This document shows, piece after piece, positions 23,779-30,994 of a stretch of 35,892 nucleotides of DNA. The DNA is from Taibaiella sp. KBW10. GTDB taxonomy: Bacteria > Bacteroidota > Bacteroidia > Chitinophagales > Chitinophagaceae. The position numbers were made by a program, and so were the translations under genes. The notes beneath the pieces were generated by a model that was given only the letters and a program-made list of their open reading frames with translations, ran no database searches and was not told the DNA's origin. The DNA lies in the NCBI RefSeq assembly GCF_003852495.1, contig NZ_QAJI01000003.1, forward strand, positions 49,322-85,213, written 5' to 3'. Numbering within the stretch: the first letter of the stretch is position 1; every line of letters starts with the position of its first letter.

Positions 23779-25071
23779 ATGAACATCTTAGACATCGTAA
23801 AAAACTATCTTCCGTCCAATCTTGCAGGCCAAATTGCGGAAAACACAGGAGAATCTGAATCCGGCATTTCCAAAGTGATCAGCGCCGCGCTACCCACTAT
23901 CTTAGGCAGCCTTATTTCTAAATCATCCGGCAATTCGAGCGGTGTTTTCGATATGGTTAAGGGTGCAGCCAATAGCGGCATTTTAGGAAACCTGACCAGT
24001 ATGCTGGGAGCTACGGAACCTGCTAATGGTACCGGTTTTAATATCTGGACCATCTTAAAGTCTTTATTTGGTGATAAGCTTGGCCATATCGTAAGCGCAT
24101 TATCCTCTTTTGGTGGTGTGAAAGAATCAACGGCTAATAGTGTATTAGGCATTACCTCGGCAGCTACTTTAGGTGCAGTAGGCAAGTATAGTGCAGAACA
24201 AAATCTGGATGCGAATGGCTTGAGTACTTACTTAAATACGCAAAAAAATGCCTTGAGCACGTTCATTCCTGCTGGTTTTGACTTTGCCGGTATCGGTGCA
24301 GCCTTAGGTTTAGGCGGACTAGGTGCTGCTGCAGCCACAACGGCAAATCCTGTCAACTCCGGAACAACAACACTACATAATGGCCCAAGTTATACACAGG
24401 CTCGCAAAAAACAAGGCAATAGCTGGCTGGTGCCTTTGGTGATCCTAGCGGCAGTAGGTGGCCTTATCTGGTGGTTTACCAAAGATGGTTGTAATAAAAA
24501 TAACAGTGGTAGTACTGCTACAGATACTCCGGCAGTTGCTGCAGCAACAGTTGCCATACCTGATACTCCTGCTGCAACGACAGCAGCTTCGGGTAGAGAA
24601 AGTTTCGTGATTACCTTACCTAGCGGCGCTACTTTAAATGCCTATAAAGGTGGTATTGAAGATCAGATGGTACAGTTCATCCAATCTGATGAGTATAAAA
24701 ATGCGGCTAATGATGAAGCCTTAAAAAATAAGTGGTTCAATTTTGATAACTTAAACTTCGAATTCGGAACCACAAAAATCACAGAAGCTTCTACCGTTCA
24801 ATTGGATAATATTATCGCTATCTTAAAAGAATTTAAAGATGCTAAAATTAAAGTGGGTGCTTATACCGATAAAAAAGGCGACGATGCCGGTAATTTAAAA
24901 TTATCTCAGGGTCGTGCCGATGCGGTAAAAGCTGCTTTAACGAAAGCAGGTGTTGGTGCACAGGTAACGGGTGCTGAAGGTTATGGTGAAAAATTTGCAA
25001 CAGTAGACGAAAATGCTGATGATAAAGCAAGAGAAGCTGATCGTAAAACAGCTATTCGCTTTTCTAAATAA
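23779..25071 (+). CDS. DUF937 domain, one TM helix and C-terminal OmpA domain
   Basis: A 430-residue protein without a signal peptide. Residues 1-180 are a glycine/serine/alanine-rich DUF937 (YidB-like) region, for example LPTILGSLISKSSGN and the LGITSAATLGAVGKY stretch. A basic segment (RKKQGN) leads into one transmembrane helix (about 216-233), then a Thr/Ala/Pro linker (240-270). The C-terminal OmpA-like peptidoglycan-binding domain (about 318-430) has FNFDNLNFEFGTTKI, D364 in GAYTDKKGDD, R379 and R422 near DRKTAIRF. By the positive-inside rule DUF937 is cytosolic and OmpA periplasmic, like MotB in topology. It may tie the inner membrane or a cytosolic process to the cell wall. It is a single gene ending at a strong bidirectional terminator. 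Confidence 0.85.
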   Translation: MNILDIVKNYLPSNLAGQIAENTGESESGISKVISAALPTILGSLISKSSGNSSGVFDMVKGAANSGILGNLTSMLGATEPANGTGFNIWTILKSLFGDKLGHIVSALSSFGGVKESTANSVLGITSAATLGAVGKYSAEQNLDANGLSTYLNTQKNALSTFIPAGFDFAGIGAALGLGGLGAAAATTANPVNSGTTTLHNGPSYTQARKKQGNSWLVPLVILAAVGGLIWWFTKDGCNKNNSGSTATDTPAVAAATVAIPDTPAATTAASGRESFVITLPSGATLNAYKGGIEDQMVQFIQSDEYKNAANDEALKNKWFNFDNLNFEFGTTKITEASTVQLDNIIAILKEFKDAKIKVGAYTDKKGDDAGNLKLSQGRADAVKAALTKAGVGAQVTGAEGYGEKFATVDENADDKAREADRKTAIRFSK

Positions 25072-25088
25072 TCTGAAGGAATATTCGG

Positions 25089-25133
25089 GTATTAAAAAAG
25101 GCTTCCAAAATTTTTGGAAGCCTTTTTTAATAC
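25089..25133. terminator. Bidirectional terminator between convergent genes
   Basis: A perfect 18-bp stem (25089-25106 with 25116-25133, GC core GGCTTCC) carries A runs on one arm and T runs on the other. It serves both the plus-strand OmpA-type gene and the minus-strand lipoprotein gene that converge here. Confidence 0.9.
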
Positions 25134-25146
25134 TGTTTTTTGCAAA

Positions 25147-25671
25147 CTATTTAGACATTTGGTCTATTTTCTTCTGCATTTCATTTTCTTCAATTTGCAT
25201 ATTATGCGCTTTGGCAAATTCTTGTTGCGCTGCCTGAAACTTATTATCCAATACTTCTTCTTCTTTGACGATATTGTTCGTCATGTTCTGTATTTTAGTC
25301 GCATCTGTAGCGGTCGCATTTTTATCAAATGATATCGCAATGATTTGGGTATACTCATTTGAAAAAGTAGCTTTGTAAAAGTTAAGCAGTTTTATAAAGT
25401 TCGCTTTCAGGCCTTTATCATCGCCTTTGTACTCAAGCTTGTCTACCTTTGCCAAGCAGGCATCCACACTGGCGATTAATTGTACTCTTTTTTGCTGTGC
25501 ACCGGCGCTATCCAGTGTTGTGATGGCATTGTTCAGGCCGATCACCTGAGTAATGATGGCATTTTGTTCTGTTACAATAGCATTATTGAATTCTGTCGCA
25601 TTTCTGGTTTCTAAGAAAGAGCAGGAAGCAAAGGATACACTGCATAAAAGAATGAGGACTATTTTTCTCAT
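25147..25671 (-). CDS. Predicted helical lipoprotein
   Basis: A 174-residue lipoprotein. The signal ends in a lipobox (SVSFASC), so Cys17 should be lipidated. The rest is almost entirely helical and charged: an NNAIVTEQNAIITQVIGLNNAI helix, KGDDKGLKANFIKLLNFYK near the middle, and a coiled-coil-like KEEEVLDNKFQAAQQEFAKAH near the C-terminus. It resembles small Bacteroidota/Leptospira surface lipoproteins of the LIC11966 kind, but that match is tentative and no function is known. It is monocistronic, converging on the OmpA-type gene. Confidence 0.8.
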   Translation of the reverse strand: MRKIVLILLCSVSFASCSFLETRNATEFNNAIVTEQNAIITQVIGLNNAITTLDSAGAQQKRVQLIASVDACLAKVDKLEYKGDDKGLKANFIKLLNFYKATFSNEYTQIIAISFDKNATATDATKIQNMTNNIVKEEEVLDNKFQAAQQEFAKAHNMQIEENEMQKKIDQMSK

Positions 25672-25790
25672 AAATAAATGGTTTTTATAATATTAATAAA
25701 ATTTACAGGGCTAAATTTAGGGTATTGATATTGATCTCCCAAACGATTTAGTAATTACTTTTTACTTTTACCCAAATTTAGTACTCAAGA

Positions 25791-27482
25791 ATGAAAAATA
25801 TTTGCTTCCTATTCCTCTCGCTGATCTGTTATACTACTGTCCGGGCACAAGACCAATTTCCCAAAAATGATTTTATCAGTCCTTTAAAGATACCCATACA
25901 GCTCGCCGGCAGTTTTGCAGAATGCCGCCCAAATCATTTCCATACCGGTATTGATTTAAAGACGAATAATAAGGAGAACCTTCCGGTATTGGCTGCTGCA
26001 GATGGCTTTATCAGTAGAATATCTATATCTCATGCGGGTTATGGCAACTGTATATATATGGAGCATCCCAATGGATATACAACGGTTTACGGGCATTTAA
26101 ACAATTTTATGCCGGAAGTAATGGCCTATGTGAAAGCAGAGCAATACCGCCAACAAAAATGGAATGTGGATCTAAAAGGCCTCTCCTCAACACAATTTCA
26201 ATATCAACAGGGCGCTCAAATCGCGTATAGTGGTAATACGGGCGGCTCTACCGCACCGCACCTGCATTTTGAGATCAGGGATACCAAAACTGAAGCGGTA
26301 TATAATGCCTTATTTTTTGGATTGCCGGTCAAGGATAATATCGCACCTAAAGCCACTAAACTAGCGGTGTATAATGCTGAAAGTTTTTTTGGACAAACTC
26401 CATTGTTGCTCAAGCTCCAACAAAGCGCCCCGGGAAAATATACTGCAGGCAAAACAACTTTCCTTTCATATAAAAAAATCATGCTGGGTACTGATGCCAA
26501 AGATTTTACTAATGGCAGTACCAATTGGTTGGGTATTACGGGTTTACAATTATATGCCGACGAGCAACTGATCTCCGAAGTGCAAATTACTCAATTGAAC
26601 TTTGCTCAAAACAGGGCCGTGAATGCCTACGCCGATTTCAGAACGTACCAAATGAAGGGTATCTGGTTACATGGCTTATACCGACTCCCCAATAATCCTT
26701 TGGAGGTGTACCAAAACATGGTGGACAATGGCGTACTCGATATTTCTGACGGGCGCATCCATCAGATTCGGATCATTATGAAAGATGCACTAGGGAACAC
26801 GGCTAGTATAAGCCACAGCGTACAGTACAGAGCGGCAACACCAACAACTGCATGCAAGGGCATCTTTAAGGCAGGGCAAAGAAATATATACAAGCACTTT
26901 ACCGGCAATGTCTATCTGATGTTACCCGAAAATGTATTGTACGACGATGTTTGCTTTAACATCAGAGAATCGCTTCAACCAACTAAACTCTCTAACTTTT
27001 TCGAAATATTGAAACCGGAAATCCCGGCACATGATTATTTTGTGTTGGGGATCAAATTACACAAAACATTGCCACCAAACCTGTATGAAAAACTTGTTTT
27101 TATCCATAAAATCCCCAAAGCAGCCCTTCCCGGAAGCAATGACCAGGAAGCCCAAGCCGCACACTGGGACAGTGGTTATGCGGTGGCCAAAGTACGCAGT
27201 TTTGGCAACTATAGTGTCGCAATAGACACTACTGCTCCCAAAATAATCCGGATCAATCCACAAAGTAAATCGCTGATACAATTTACGGTTACAGACAACC
27301 TCACTTTTGTTACAGGCTTAAAAGGGTTTATTAATGATCAATGGGTTTGTTTCTCCAGAAAGGGCAACACCTACACTTATGTACCGGACGAACATTGCCC
27401 TACCGGAAGTCAAACGCTGAAGCTTATCGCGGAAGATGAAAACAAAAATCAATCTGTTTACCGGGCAACATTTACCCGGTAA
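25791..27482 (+). CDS. M23 family peptidoglycan endopeptidase (LytM type)
   Basis: A 563-residue exported metallopeptidase. The signal peptide is about residues 1-19 (VRAQ). The M23 domain begins early (about 30-185) with the zinc ligands H51 and D55 in HFHTGIDLK, H102 in YGHL, and the HLH pair H157/H159 in APHLHFEIRD, so it should be catalytically active. Family members cut peptide cross-links in peptidoglycan. The remaining 370 residues are unassigned beta-rich sequence with an Ig-like feel near the end (TDNLTFVTGLKGFINDQW), perhaps for wall or partner binding. It stands alone on the plus strand and converges, with a four-base gap, on the next gene. Confidence 0.9.
   Translation: MKNICFLFLSLICYTTVRAQDQFPKNDFISPLKIPIQLAGSFAECRPNHFHTGIDLKTNNKENLPVLAAADGFISRISISHAGYGNCIYMEHPNGYTTVYGHLNNFMPEVMAYVKAEQYRQQKWNVDLKGLSSTQFQYQQGAQIAYSGNTGGSTAPHLHFEIRDTKTEAVYNALFFGLPVKDNIAPKATKLAVYNAESFFGQTPLLLKLQQSAPGKYTAGKTTFLSYKKIMLGTDAKDFTNGSTNWLGITGLQLYADEQLISEVQITQLNFAQNRAVNAYADFRTYQMKGIWLHGLYRLPNNPLEVYQNMVDNGVLDISDGRIHQIRIIMKDALGNTASISHSVQYRAATPTTACKGIFKAGQRNIYKHFTGNVYLMLPENVLYDDVCFNIRESLQPTKLSNFFEILKPEIPAHDYFVLGIKLHKTLPPNLYEKLVFIHKIPKAALPGSNDQEAQAAHWDSGYAVAKVRSFGNYSVAIDTTAPKIIRINPQSKSLIQFTVTDNLTFVTGLKGFINDQWVCFSRKGNTYTYVPDEHCPTGSQTLKLIAEDENKNQSVYRATFTR
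27458..27482. terminator. Hairpin terminator made from the end of the M23 gene
   Basis: The arms TTACCGGG and CCCGGTAA (27458-27465, 27475-27482) enclose a nine-base loop. The second arm includes the TAA stop of the M23 gene. T-rich sequence follows on the plus strand (TTTATTTCTTTTT), and ATTTTTG lies a few bases past the hairpin on the minus strand, so it may serve both convergent genes. Confidence 0.55.
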
Positions 27483-27486
27483 CCCT

Positions 27487-28035
27487 TTATTTCTTTTTCT
27501 GGATTGTTTTTTTGACAGGAGGCCGCGGTGCCGGTTCAATTGTGATTTCGCCCCTCATCACCGGTGTGATGGTATCTACTACAGGTATTTTTATGTCAGT
27601 TGTTTTGGGTGGGCAAATAATTTTACCTAAGATCATCGGTCTGATTGTATCTGCTTTAGGGGTATCTACCTTCACAGGTGCTACTTCACCTAAAGGCTCT
27701 TGAGCATTGGCACAAGAAGCTAAACTAAAAAACAGGACGACCACAGCGGCTATTTTTTTCCAGTAAGGCAGTGAGGAGCGAACTATTTCGGGCAGAAAAG
27801 CGACAGGTTGAATACTTTCCTCTTGCAACTGATCTACGCTCATCTGGCCGCAAGTGTTGGCGTTATTCGTTATATACTGGCGTATATCATCGGTTTCCCA
27901 GTTTGTAAAATCGACTACCGTTTTGTTGCAAAGGGCACAATGGCGGCCAGTCGCATTGGGAGTCATGTCATTCCAGTTTTCATGACAAGGTTCGGCTATT
28001 TTCATTACAGGTTTCATATCTTCGTATTTACCCAT
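27487..28035 (-). CDS. Cys/His-motif membrane protein
   Basis: A 182-residue protein. The N-terminal 70 residues hold EPCHENWNDMTP, GRHCALCNKTVVDFTNW and ANTCGQMSVDQL. This Cys/His pattern is seen at the N-terminus of several Bacteroidota proteins, some with TonB or regulatory-like domains, and could bind a metal or be redox-active. A single transmembrane helix follows (about 92-112), then a Pro/Thr/Lys-rich tail ending KKTIQKKK. No signal peptide, so the Cys/His domain is likely cytosolic and the tail periplasmic. ATG 28035 is chosen over a TTG three codons upstream; Met7 or Met11 are also possible. Function unknown. Confidence 0.72.
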   Translation of the reverse strand: MGKYEDMKPVMKIAEPCHENWNDMTPNATGRHCALCNKTVVDFTNWETDDIRQYITNNANTCGQMSVDQLQEESIQPVAFLPEIVRSSLPYWKKIAAVVVLFFSLASCANAQEPLGEVAPVKVDTPKADTIRPMILGKIICPPKTTDIKIPVVDTITPVMRGEITIEPAPRPPVKKTIQKKK

Positions 28036-28076
28036 AAGATGCAAGGCCTTTTCTCATTCCACAAAAAAATTATATC

Positions 28077-28165
28077 GGGTATCGGCTTTTAGGAAACAAA
28101 GACTTAATTATCATTTTAGTTTCCGCTTATAACTATTGCTACCTTTTGTCTTGATGAAAACAGGC
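28077..28165. repeat. Dispersed intergenic repeat, copy B
   Basis: This aligns with copy A at 1392-1481 over almost 90 bases. Shared blocks include GGCTTTTAGGAAACAAAGACTT versus CGCTTTTAGGAAACAAGGACTT, GTTTCC, and ACCTTTT followed by CTTGATG. The ACCTTTT/AAAAGGT inverted repeat of copy A is broken here, so this copy looks degenerate. It lies between the Cys/His-motif protein gene and the DUF4159 gene. Confidence 0.62.
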
Positions 28166-28174
28166 ATTTTTGGT

Positions 28175-28204
28175 CCTTTTGTTCCCACAAAAAGGAGGAA
28201 CAAA
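28175..28204. other. Two mutually exclusive small hairpins
   Basis: TTTGTTCC/GGAACAAA (28178-28185, 28197-28204) is a perfect eight-base stem. It competes with CCTTTTGT/ACAAAAAGG (28175-28182, 28187-28195), which has one bulge. They share bases, so only one can form. The element sits 30 bases past the DUF4159 stop and right after repeat copy B, without a T run. Confidence 0.4.
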
Positions 28205-28234
28205 GTGAGTGCCTATATACGGATTTCATAAAAT

Positions 28235-28885
28235 CTATTTCGTAAAGACGTACTGAATAATATTCGCACCCATTTGTAAGGCTTGCAAACGCTTTGCCGG
28301 CGCATCTTTATGCACTTCAGGATCTTCCCATCCATCGCCCAGATCGCAATCATAGGTATAGAAGCAAACTAAGCGGCCTTTGTAGATCAAACCATAGCCT
28401 TTAGGCTGTTTGCCATCATGCTCATGTATCTTTGGCAATCCGTTTGAGAACTCATATTTCTGATGATAAAGGGCATGCGAAAAGGGCAATTCTACAAAAG
28501 TCAGTTCGGGAAATACTTTCTTCATTTCGGGACGTACATAAGGATCTAAACCATAGTTATCATCGATATGTAAGAAACCACCCGCTTCTAAATACAGCCT
28601 CAGGTTTTTCGCTTCAGCATCTGTAAAAAACATACGGCCATGACCAGTCGTATGCAAAAAGGAGTAGTTAAAAATATTGGCGCTGCCGACTTCTACCTGA
28701 GCCTCTTTCGTATCGATTTGGGTATTCAGGTTTTGATTACAAAAAGCCGCCAGGTTTTTGATTGAGGTTGGGTTGGCATACCAATCTCCCCCACCACCAT
28801 AAACCAGCAAGCCTATTTTCAATTGTTGTGCCGTGCTCCCAAAAGCACAACAAAGAAGCAGTAAAAAACTATAAATCTTAACCAT
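28235..28885 (-). CDS. DUF4159-type exported protein
   Basis: A 216-residue exported protein. ATG 28885 gives MVKIYSFLLLLCCAFG and a signal peptide ending STAQ; further upstream ATGs lie deeper inside rsmE. The body matches DUF4159, a class I glutamine-amidotransferase-like fold of unknown role: LVYGGGGDWYANPTSIKNLAAF, FLHTTGHGRMFFTDAEAKNLRLYLEAGGFLHIDDNYG, then PFSHALYHQKYEF and GLIYKGRLVCFYTYDCDLGDGWED. The glycine/Asp-rich turns are intact. Its start overlaps the rsmE stop by eight bases, so the two are translationally coupled; the operon order is lipoprotein, rsmE, this gene. Confidence 0.85.
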   Translation of the reverse strand: MVKIYSFLLLLCCAFGSTAQQLKIGLLVYGGGGDWYANPTSIKNLAAFCNQNLNTQIDTKEAQVEVGSANIFNYSFLHTTGHGRMFFTDAEAKNLRLYLEAGGFLHIDDNYGLDPYVRPEMKKVFPELTFVELPFSHALYHQKYEFSNGLPKIHEHDGKQPKGYGLIYKGRLVCFYTYDCDLGDGWEDPEVHKDAPAKRLQALQMGANIIQYVFTK

Positions 28886-29597
28886 AATGTACCGCATTAA
28901 ATACCGTGCAGGCATATAAGCCTGCGGTCTCTGTTCTTAATCGGTTTTGCCCGAATGTGACCGGGGCAAATCCATGGCTCATACTCAATTCAATCTCTGC
29001 AGGAGAAAAATCGCCTTCGGGCCCAATCAGCACCAATGCGCCCTGCTGTGGCTGCAAGCTATGGAGGAACGATTTTCTTTCTTGCTCATCGATACAGTGG
29101 GCAATAAATTTCTGAGGATATATACCGAGCTCCTGTTTGTATAAATCCTTCAGGCATATTGCATCTGCTAAGCGGGGCAAATAACATTGCTGTGATTGCA
29201 GCATTGCCGCTGTCAGAATACTTTGCAAACGATCCATTTTTAATTTATCTTTTTCGCTGCGTTCGGTTACAATAGGATAAATGGCTTCGATACCCATCTC
29301 CGTGGCTTTTTCTAATAACCACTCATTACGGCTGTTATTTTTGGTGAAAGCAATGGCCAAGGCAAAGGCCATCGGCCTCGCCGGCACCTTTGTTACGGTA
29401 TGGCATTGCACTTGACAATGTTTACGTTCAGCAAGGGTAATGGTAGCCTCTATACGGGTACCTTTACCATCGGTAAGTAATAAGGCATCACCTGCTTTCA
29501 TACGCAATACCTGTATACAATGCTTAGAGGTTGTTTCGTCTAAAGTATACGGTACTGCATCTTGAGGCAATTGTTCCTGGAAAAAAAAGGGGAGCAT
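28878..29597 (-). CDS. rsmE: 16S rRNA (uracil1498-N3)-methyltransferase RsmE
   Basis: A 239-residue SPOUT-fold enzyme that methylates U1498 of 16S rRNA using S-adenosylmethionine. Key segments are the N-terminal PUA-like LDETTSKHCIQVLRMKAGD, then EKATEMGIEAIYPIVTERSEKDKLKMDR, AAMLQSQQCYLPRL, and the SAM-binding knot LIGPEGDFSPAEIE with FGQNRLRTETAGLYAC. Length is standard. It starts ten bases after the upstream lipoprotein gene and overlaps the DUF4159 gene, forming a compact three-gene operon. Confidence 0.95.
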   Translation of the reverse strand: MLPFFFQEQLPQDAVPYTLDETTSKHCIQVLRMKAGDALLLTDGKGTRIEATITLAERKHCQVQCHTVTKVPARPMAFALAIAFTKNNSRNEWLLEKATEMGIEAIYPIVTERSEKDKLKMDRLQSILTAAMLQSQQCYLPRLADAICLKDLYKQELGIYPQKFIAHCIDEQERKSFLHSLQPQQGALVLIGPEGDFSPAEIELSMSHGFAPVTFGQNRLRTETAGLYACTVFNAVHYG

Positions 29598-29607
29598 GGA
29601 GAATAGT

Positions 29608-30180
29608 TTAAGGGAACTGATAGGTGATCATGACTTCTTTCTGATCGGACATCAGCGACTTTTCTGTTTCCATTATCACAATTTTCTCATTCACATAATA
29701 AGCCAGTTTCTGTTGTTTGGAATGAAACCTACCATTGTCGGCTGTTTCCGCATACACCATCCCAATCTTTCCCGTAATGTTGTCGTAGTTCACATTAAAC
29801 TTCTGTACAAACATATCCGGACTTTTGGCGGTGTAGGTCATGATTGACGTTTCTAAAGTATTGTCGTCGAAATTATTAAAATCGTATTGATCAAAATATT
29901 TATTGTCGCTGATATCTGTAGCACAGAACAGTTTAAAAATAGTATTCCAGTCTACTTCATCATAAGGGACAAAAGCAGAATCGGTTTTACCATTTACCGT
30001 TGTATATTTTCTAAATACAAAAGGTTGTCCTTTTTTAAGATCATATTGGTCGGCAATAAACTGCTTGATGGAGAAATAAGACTTTTCCGGATCATAGGCT
30101 GCTTCTTCGGTCTTCTTTTTGCAAGAAGCCAAAAGCAACAACAGAAAGGCACTTAAACACAAAATACTTTTAAAACGCAT
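29608..30180 (-). CDS. Predicted lipoprotein
   Basis: A 190-residue lipoprotein with the lipobox LLLLASC, lipidated at Cys20, followed by KKKTEE. The body is beta-rich and acidic-aromatic (EKSYFSIKQFIADQYDLKKGQPFVF, DEVDWNTIFKLFCATDIS, KYFDQYDFNNFDD). I do not recognise a named family; no catalytic motif is evident. It is first in the operon with rsmE and the DUF4159 gene. Its ATG is only four bases after a perfect -7 box, so the message may be leaderless. Confidence 0.75.
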   Translation of the reverse strand: MRFKSILCLSAFLLLLLASCKKKTEEAAYDPEKSYFSIKQFIADQYDLKKGQPFVFRKYTTVNGKTDSAFVPYDEVDWNTIFKLFCATDISDNKYFDQYDFNNFDDNTLETSIMTYTAKSPDMFVQKFNVNYDNITGKIGMVYAETADNGRFHSKQQKLAYYVNEKIVIMETEKSLMSDQKEVMITYQFP

Positions 30181-30184
30181 GGTG

Positions 30185-30192
30185 CAAATGTA
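30185..30192 (-). promoter_or_regulatory. -7 element of the lipoprotein-rsmE-DUF4159 operon
   Basis: On the minus strand TACATTTG is followed by CACC and then the ATG. An exact TAnnTTTG this close to the start codon puts the expected transcription start at or near the A of the ATG, which suggests a leaderless message. No -33 box is obvious. Confidence 0.4.
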
Positions 30193-30224
30193 AGAAATAG
30201 TAAAAATGATTTTAACTAAATTAG

Positions 30225-30232
30225 TACTTTCG
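30225..30232 (+). promoter_or_regulatory. Predicted -7 element of the DUF4476 gene
   Basis: TACTTTCG fits the TAnnTTyG form seen elsewhere in the window and lies 47 bases before the ATG at 30280. A -33 box is not clear. Confidence 0.3.
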
Positions 30233-30279
30233 GTTTAACTTTTTACCATTTTCATGGTCAAACCCCAAATTTATTGAAA

Positions 30280-30993
30280 ATGAAAAATATTGCAGCAGTT
30301 CTGTTCTTATTATTCCAGACCATTTTTGCAGGGGCACAAGGCAATAGAAGTACCTTAAATATACGGTTGAGTGACGGCGCACCGCTGTTGGTAACGATTA
30401 ACAGCCGTGACTTCAAAAAGGTGAATACCCTGATCACTATTGCTGACCTTCCCCGTAAACGACACAATATTCAGGTGTATAAATTTCGTGCTTATGTTGA
30501 TGGCAAAGGCGGAAAAGCGGAATTAATGTATAGCGGCGATTTTAAAATAAAACCCGGCTTTACTTATGATTGTGTCGTAGATGTCACTACCCGTAAATTG
30601 TACATTAAGAATATAAATGAGTCTCCGGGCACCTATACCCCACCGCCGCCCGCAGCAAGACCAGATTTCCGTAAAGATGTACCGCTTGCAGAAAATGAGG
30701 TAAATATGAGTCCGCAAAGTGACTTAAGCAGGCTGCAAAAACAGATTGAGGCGGTAAAAGAGGACACGAAAAAACTTTCTTTAGCAAAGGACTATATCGC
30801 ACAACATCCGGTGTACACGGCCGATGTACGTACCATATCGTCCTGGATTATGTTTGATGATAATAAAATGGATTTCCTTAAAGAGGCTTATCCTCATCTT
30901 AAGGATCGGGAAAACTATAGCAGCCTGAGCGATGTATTCACCCTGCCTGCAACAAAAAAGGAATTTAAAGATTTTGCAACAGGCAAAAAGTAA
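30280..30993 (+). CDS. DUF4476-type exported protein
   Basis: A 237-residue exported protein. The ATG at 30280 gives MKNIAAVLFLLFQTIFAGAQ, a clear signal peptide; a TTG two codons earlier is less likely. The N-terminal half (about 20-110) is a beta-sandwich-like stretch ending in YDCVVDVTTRKLYIKNI. A Pro-rich linker (PPPPAARP) follows. The C-terminal 90 residues fit DUF4476, a small helical domain (VRTISSWIMFDDNKMDFLKEAYPHLKDRENYSSLSDVFTL). Function of the family is unknown. It is on the plus strand and ends one base from the convergent flavoprotein gene; no terminator hairpin is visible between them. Confidence 0.82.
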   Translation: MKNIAAVLFLLFQTIFAGAQGNRSTLNIRLSDGAPLLVTINSRDFKKVNTLITIADLPRKRHNIQVYKFRAYVDGKGGKAELMYSGDFKIKPGFTYDCVVDVTTRKLYIKNINESPGTYTPPPPAARPDFRKDVPLAENEVNMSPQSDLSRLQKQIEAVKEDTKKLSLAKDYIAQHPVYTADVRTISSWIMFDDNKMDFLKEAYPHLKDRENYSSLSDVFTLPATKKEFKDFATGKK

Positions 30994-30994
30994 C

